A stretch of DNA of 11,314 nucleotides. Origin: Larix sibirica (taxonomy: Eukaryota; Streptophyta; Pinopsida; Pinales; Pinaceae). This document shows positions 8,444 to 11,314 of the stretch, piece after piece; positions within the stretch are counted from its first letter, which is position 1, and every line of letters starts with the position of its first letter. The translations under genes were made by a program, and so were the position numbers. The stretch spans positions 16,154-27,467 of the forward strand of contig NWUY0300043662.1 of the NCBI GenBank assembly GCA_004151065.3. The letters are read 5' to 3'. A model generated the notes under the pieces. The model had not been told where the DNA came from, did no database searches, and worked only from the letters and a program-made list of their open reading frames with translations.

Positions 8444-8572
8444 AATCAACCACAGACTTCACCATCTGCTCCAGTTGATCTCTCTGCCCAATCAACTACA
8501 GACTCCATCGTTTGTTCTAGTCGATCTCTTTGCACTACAAACTCCACCATCTTCTCCAAGTGATTTGTCTTC
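8444..8572. repeat. Three imperfect tandem units of about 40-46 bp
   Basis: Units start at 8444 (AATCAACCACAGACTTCACC), 8490 (AATCAACTACAGACTCCATC) and 8534 (ACTACAAACTCCACCATC). Each goes on through a CTSCAG/TTCTAG/TCTCCAAG-like block to GTTGATCTCT, GTCGATCTCT or GTGATTTGTC. They lie in the interior of the small LTR element and account for a 66-codon plus-strand frame there, which I do not call a gene. Confidence 0.65.
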
Positions 8573-8738
8573 ATGGTGCTTCAATTATTTCTTTGGTTGC
8601 CTCTAGCACGTCCTCCTTAATCACATCTACATCTGCATCAAGAATCACAAACAGTTTCCAACATATTCTAACCTTTAGCATCGCATGTCTCCCTCTAAAT
8701 CCAAAATAACTTTGTTGTGTAGTCTATCAATCAATCAG

Positions 8739-9082
8739 TTGACTACCCAATTTCTCTTAATCGTGATTGCTTAGTCGACATGAGCTTGTCCACATAGTCT
8801 ACCTTTTTTGACTCCTCAATCAATATTGACCTTGACTATCTTGAAGCATCTATTAACCTCAATCAATACGAAATACTCATTCGACCCAGTCAACCATATC
8901 CTTAGTTGACCATATGATCAGTCGACCAGTTGATCATTTCCTCAGCCAACCCAGTTGGTTAGTTGACCATTTCCTTGATCAACCTATCCAATTACTTAAT
9001 CAATCGTTGTCATCGACCATTTATCTACTCGGTCAATCACCCTCGTCGATTTGACAGGTTGACTTTAACTGTGAAATTGACC
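8739..9082. promoter_or_regulatory. Cluster of ten W-box-like hexamers TTGAC(C/T)
   Basis: Forward copies start at 8739, 8808, 8826, 8832, 8906, 8963, 9059 and 9077; reverse copies (AGTCAA, GGTCAA) start at 8888 and 9031. GTCGAC-type near-variants occur between them, at 8774 and 8921. TTGAC(C/T) is the known binding sequence of plant WRKY transcription factors. About 0.3 copies would be expected by chance in 344 bp at equal base composition. Whether it binds anything is not known. It could equally be the decay product of a short tandem repeat, since GACCAT also recurs. Confidence 0.5.
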
Positions 9083-9594
9083 AAGCTGATATAGCATGAC
9101 TCCGACCATTCCATCAATTGCATCAAGCCAACCATCTGTGACTCTCTTCGACTTCGACCACTTCAACCACATATCTTCCCTTTATATTTGAACCTTCTAA
9201 AGCATTCTGTGTGGCCTCAAACTAGATCATGCATACCACAGTTCACTTATTCCTTTGCTCAAACCAGTCATTTATTCATTGATCTAGCATTATCCTAGGA
9301 GTACCCATAAACAACATGCTCCGATGTGGTTCCAATCAGATATGTATACCCACACTCCATGTTTGTTTTGCATACCTTAGATCTAGCACTTATGTTGCTT
9401 CTTAGGCCGATGCATCATGCCAATGGATCTGACCACACTGATTCACACTCCACCATGCAAATATAGGTGACATAAAAATTTTCTTCAATCGATCTCGCAT
9501 AACAACGACTCAATCTACATTTTACCATGTAGATCCAAGTAACCTGAACTTGATCAGACAACTCTCGTTGGAGAGTGAGTGTCTACCAAGATGA

Positions 9595-9601
9595 GATACC
9601 A
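9595..9601 (-). other. Primer-binding site of the small element
   Basis: On the minus strand the 5' LTR end CCAACA is followed by TT and then TGGTATC, the first seven bases of the plant initiator-Met-tRNA primer site. The following TCATC departs from the usual AGAGC, which may be decay. Confidence 0.72.
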
Positions 9602-9603
9602 AA

Positions 9604-9976
9604 TGTTGGTTCCAAACATTATTATACACAACATAAATATAGACAATAAAGCGGTCAATAACATCATACACATCATAGACACCATGATTTATCCTAGAAA
9701 CCCTTTAACCGAGGAAAACTAGTAAAATATCTTCATGATTATTCCCCTTTTCCAAATCCGGCCAAGGCATGGTCGACCGTGGCTCTACTTTCATGGGTGC
9801 CCTCAACCATCGGTGAGTTTCTAGACATGCACCTATTACAACGGAGTACAACCATCCTCTTTATATGCTTACATCACAAGAATACCATGGGCATACCTCC
9901 CAATACCATGGGTCTATTACAACAATAACCAAAGTTAGTGAACTTGCTCTATGACCGAGTCAAGATTAACCCAACA
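9604..9976 (-). repeat. 5' LTR of the small element
   Basis: This is the 373-bp partner of 7818-8155, with intact TGTTGG and CCAACA ends. Relative to its partner it contains an extra stretch near 9800-9820 and a local duplication of an AATACCATGGG word (about 9881-9893 and 9903-9913). The differences show independent decay since insertion. Confidence 0.88.
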
Positions 9977-9981
9977 ACACC

Positions 9982-10630
9982 AATAGGTAAGCATAAATTA
10001 GCATTTCATAAGACATTAGATCCACGAGGACCGGGTAGACCATCTGGGCTTAGCTAGCGAGGCCCTTATGGGGGTGTTGTCTTAGATGCTTTCATTACTA
10101 AGAAATGATAAATCATTGCAACAGGAACTCCCATAGGGAGATGCTAATGCATGCCATTAAGGGTTGGCTACTAATTCACACATCTTATACCTTGAGGACC
10201 TAGAAGAGCATTGTTAAGTGAAAATAGTTGTATTAATATGGACTAGTCCCACATCCCCTAGATAAGTTTTTCAGCAAGAGATCCTTTGTTATATTCAATT
10301 ATGTGTTATGTTTATAATTTTTATGTAAAACTGATTCATTGTTTTATAGTTTACAATGCCATAATTTCTTGAATTGCACTTAATACAAATGGAGGCATAT
10401 TGGTCAAGATAGACAAGTTACTATATCTTCTCTGAGCCTTTTTTAGAGATAAGTAAATTATTTTAGAGCTACCTCAACCAATTGAAGGATTTAGATAATT
10501 CACATGTGACATCAATTTTGCAAGGTTGTTGTTGAATTCAATTTAATCTTCTTATACCTTTGTGCTTTGGTTTTGACCAAGGTTTGTTACTCTAATGTAT
10601 TCTTCAACTATTTAATTTGTATATATATTC
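9982..10630. other. Unassigned non-coding stretch
   Basis: I see no gene, RNA or element. Small inverted repeats occur: GGGCTTAGCTAGCGAGGCCC at 10046-10065 and CTCCC-ATA-GGGAG at 10128-10140. A USE-like box is listed separately. Confidence 0.4.
10245..10256 (+). promoter_or_regulatory. USE-like box (plant snRNA upstream element)
   Basis: GTCCCACATCC at 10246-10256 matches 10 of 11 positions of RTCCCACATCG, the upstream sequence element of plant snRNA promoters. A weak TATATT lies about 32 bases downstream near 10290, close to the Pol II-type spacing. No snRNA sequence follows, so this is a look-alike or a relic. Confidence 0.3.
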
Positions 10631-10631
10631 T

Positions 10632-10672
10632 AATGCATGGGGGATTCCTAAATGCGTGGGGGGGATTCTCCT
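10632..10672. repeat. Short tandem duplication with G run
   Basis: AATGCATGGGGGATTCCT at 10632-10649 is followed by AATGCGTGGGGGGGATTCTC at 10651-10670. The two units differ in the length of the G run and one substitution. The TA microsatellite starts a few bases later. Confidence 0.7.
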
Positions 10673-10675
10673 CTG

Positions 10676-10678
<3 letters not shown>

Positions 10679-10706
<28 letters not shown>
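10679..10706. repeat. (TA)14 microsatellite
   Basis: Fourteen uninterrupted TA units are seen. A 96-codon plus-strand frame at 10567-10857 runs through it, giving alternating Tyr-Ile, and is judged spurious for that reason. Confidence 0.95.
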
Positions 10707-10710
<4 letters not shown>

Positions 10711-10908
10711 AATGCAATGTCATTTACTTTTTTTTGTACTTTATTGTATAGTCATATTAGTGGACGCACACATATTAATTACCATTTTATTATACTTTGT
10801 TGCACTTTGTTACGATTTAATATAATAAATATAAGACACTTATGCATTGTGACATGAAATTAATACTAACTTTTAATATTGAATGGTTTCTTTCTCCAAA
10901 ACACATAA

Positions 10909-11037
10909 GTGTATGACCCAATCGAGAATGATCCAAACTACGTCGATAATGCATCATATATAGCGGTTGATGATGATGACGATGATGATGATGATGACAA
11001 CTTTGATTATGATGAATATGGTGAGGAGGTTGATTAG
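10909..11037 (+). CDS. Possible acidic C-terminal exon, partial, unrecognised
   Basis: After a TAA at 10906-10908 the frame reads YDPIENDPNYVDNASYIAV, then ten aspartates, NFDYDEYGEEVD and a TAG at 11035-11037. The peptide before the aspartate run is of ordinary composition and is not explained by the trinucleotide repeat, which supports real coding. A possible acceptor, ACATAAG at 10903-10909 after a pyrimidine-rich stretch, would start an exon at 10910. Past the TAG the frame stays open and acidic (YHMDDDLHDDNGDHDEVIGG) to TAG at 11104-11106, so the first stop may be premature. Acidic tails occur in many nuclear proteins and some transposases; no family can be named. No upstream exon is seen. 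Confidence 0.35.
   Translation: MYDPIENDPNYVDNASYIAVDDDDDDDDDDNFDYDEYGEEVD
10969..10998 (+). repeat. (GAT/GAC)10 trinucleotide repeat
   Basis: Ten consecutive GAT or GAC triplets encode the aspartate run of the acidic frame. Looser GATGAT words continue to about 11100. Confidence 0.95.
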
Positions 11038-11106
11038 TATCACATGGATGATGATCTTCATGATGATAATGGTGATCATGATGAGGTTATTGGTGGTGAT
11101 AGCTAG

Positions 11107-11273
11107 TTAGTGATGTTGCTTATGAGCATCTGGATGATCATTGATATCTCCATGCTACTGGAGATGTTTTTTAGTTTTTTTTATGATCTAGATTCATGTT
11201 ACATTCTAGAACATATTGACATTTATCATGTAATGATTTTTATATATCGCTATGATATTTGTATCATTTGACT

Positions 11274-11275
<2 letters not shown>
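11107..11275. other. Non-coding tail with a small hairpin
   Basis: ATCTCC (11146-11151) and GGAGAT (11160-11165) form a 6-bp stem followed by T-rich sequence. It could be a 3' untranslated region of the acidic frame, but no clear polyadenylation signal is present. Confidence 0.3.

Positions 11276-11307
<32 letters not shown>
11276..11307. repeat. (TG)16 microsatellite
   Basis: Sixteen uninterrupted TG units end seven bases before the right edge of the window. Confidence 0.95.
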
Positions 11308-11308
<1 letters not shown>

Positions 11309-11314
11309 AGATCA

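Larger units (their letters stand above)
7818..9976 (-). mobile_element. Complete small non-autonomous LTR retrotransposon (about 2.16 kb)
   Basis: Two related LTRs (7818-8155 and 9604-9976) flank 1448 bp. All structural signals agree on minus-strand orientation. A polypurine tract abuts the 3' LTR at 8166-8156, and a TGGTATC primer site lies two bases inside the 5' LTR at 9601-9595. LTR ends are TGTTGG/CCAACA-like, and the flanks GCACC (7813-7817) and ACACC (9977-9981) are a target-site duplication with one transition. The interior has no frame above about 66 codons and no gag or pol motif. It therefore fits the non-autonomous LARD/TRIM-like class and would have depended on enzymes from another element. 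TGTTGG ends and the purine tract resemble Ty1/copia elements, which is an inference. LTR divergence with several indels indicates an old insertion. Confidence 0.88.

Noticed and set aside
8406-8606. Plus-strand 66-codon frame as a gene of the small LTR element
   Set aside because: It is generated by the three imperfect tandem units, lies antisense to the element and has no gag or pol motif.
10567-10857. Plus-strand 96-codon frame
   Set aside because: It reads through the TA microsatellite and gives a Tyr-Ile run. There is no domain or coding signal on either side.
1-11314. Search for CRISPR arrays, tRNA or rRNA genes, bacterial operons or phage genes
   Set aside because: No spaced direct repeats, tRNA-like folds or prokaryotic gene layout were seen; the content is eukaryotic repeat DNA.

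Overview
This window looks like accessory DNA from a large, repeat-rich plant nuclear genome. The signs are plant-type LTR retrotransposons with initiator-Met-tRNA primer sites, a eukaryotic exon with splice signals, long AT-rich non-coding stretches and several microsatellites. Heavy decay of old elements and very low gene density suggest a conifer-like genome, but that is an inference. I see no bacterial operon, CRISPR array, rRNA or tRNA, and no intact protein-coding gene.

Layout. Positions 1-2965 hold the 5' half of a decayed Ty3/gypsy retrotransposon on the minus strand. In its own reading order it has a 736-bp LTR (2965-2230), a primer-binding site, gag, an aspartic protease and the start of reverse transcriptase running off the left edge. 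All coding parts carry stop codons, mostly of the CAA/CAG to TAA/TAG kind. Positions 3214-5560 consist of two almost identical 1155-bp copies in direct orientation. They are separated by 37 bp that begin with a single N, which looks more like an unmerged contig overlap than biology. About 5715-6262 may be decayed minus-strand coding sequence.

At 6270-6483 (+) there is one recognisable host-gene exon, from the methyltransferase domain of trimethylguanosine synthase (TGS1 family), with acceptor and donor sites. It carries an in-frame stop and a glycine-to-arginine change in the SAM-binding loop, so I call it a pseudogene fragment. Intron-like AT-rich DNA follows. At 7353-7802 (-) is an unrecognised long reading frame broken by two close stops.

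Positions 7818-9976 are a complete but very small (about 2.16 kb) minus-strand LTR element. It has two diverged LTRs, a primer-binding site, a polypurine tract and a 4-of-5 matching target-site duplication, but no coding capacity. Its interior carries an unexpected cluster of ten TTGAC(C/T) hexamers, the WRKY W-box sequence. From 9977 to the end there is mostly unassigned DNA with microsatellites and a short aspartate-rich frame at 10909-11037.

The genes do not form a working pathway; the window is a record of insertion, decay and probably one assembly error. The points most worth checking are the TGS1 exon, the non-autonomous LTR element with its W-box cluster, the unrecognised frame at 7353-7802, and the N-linked duplication.
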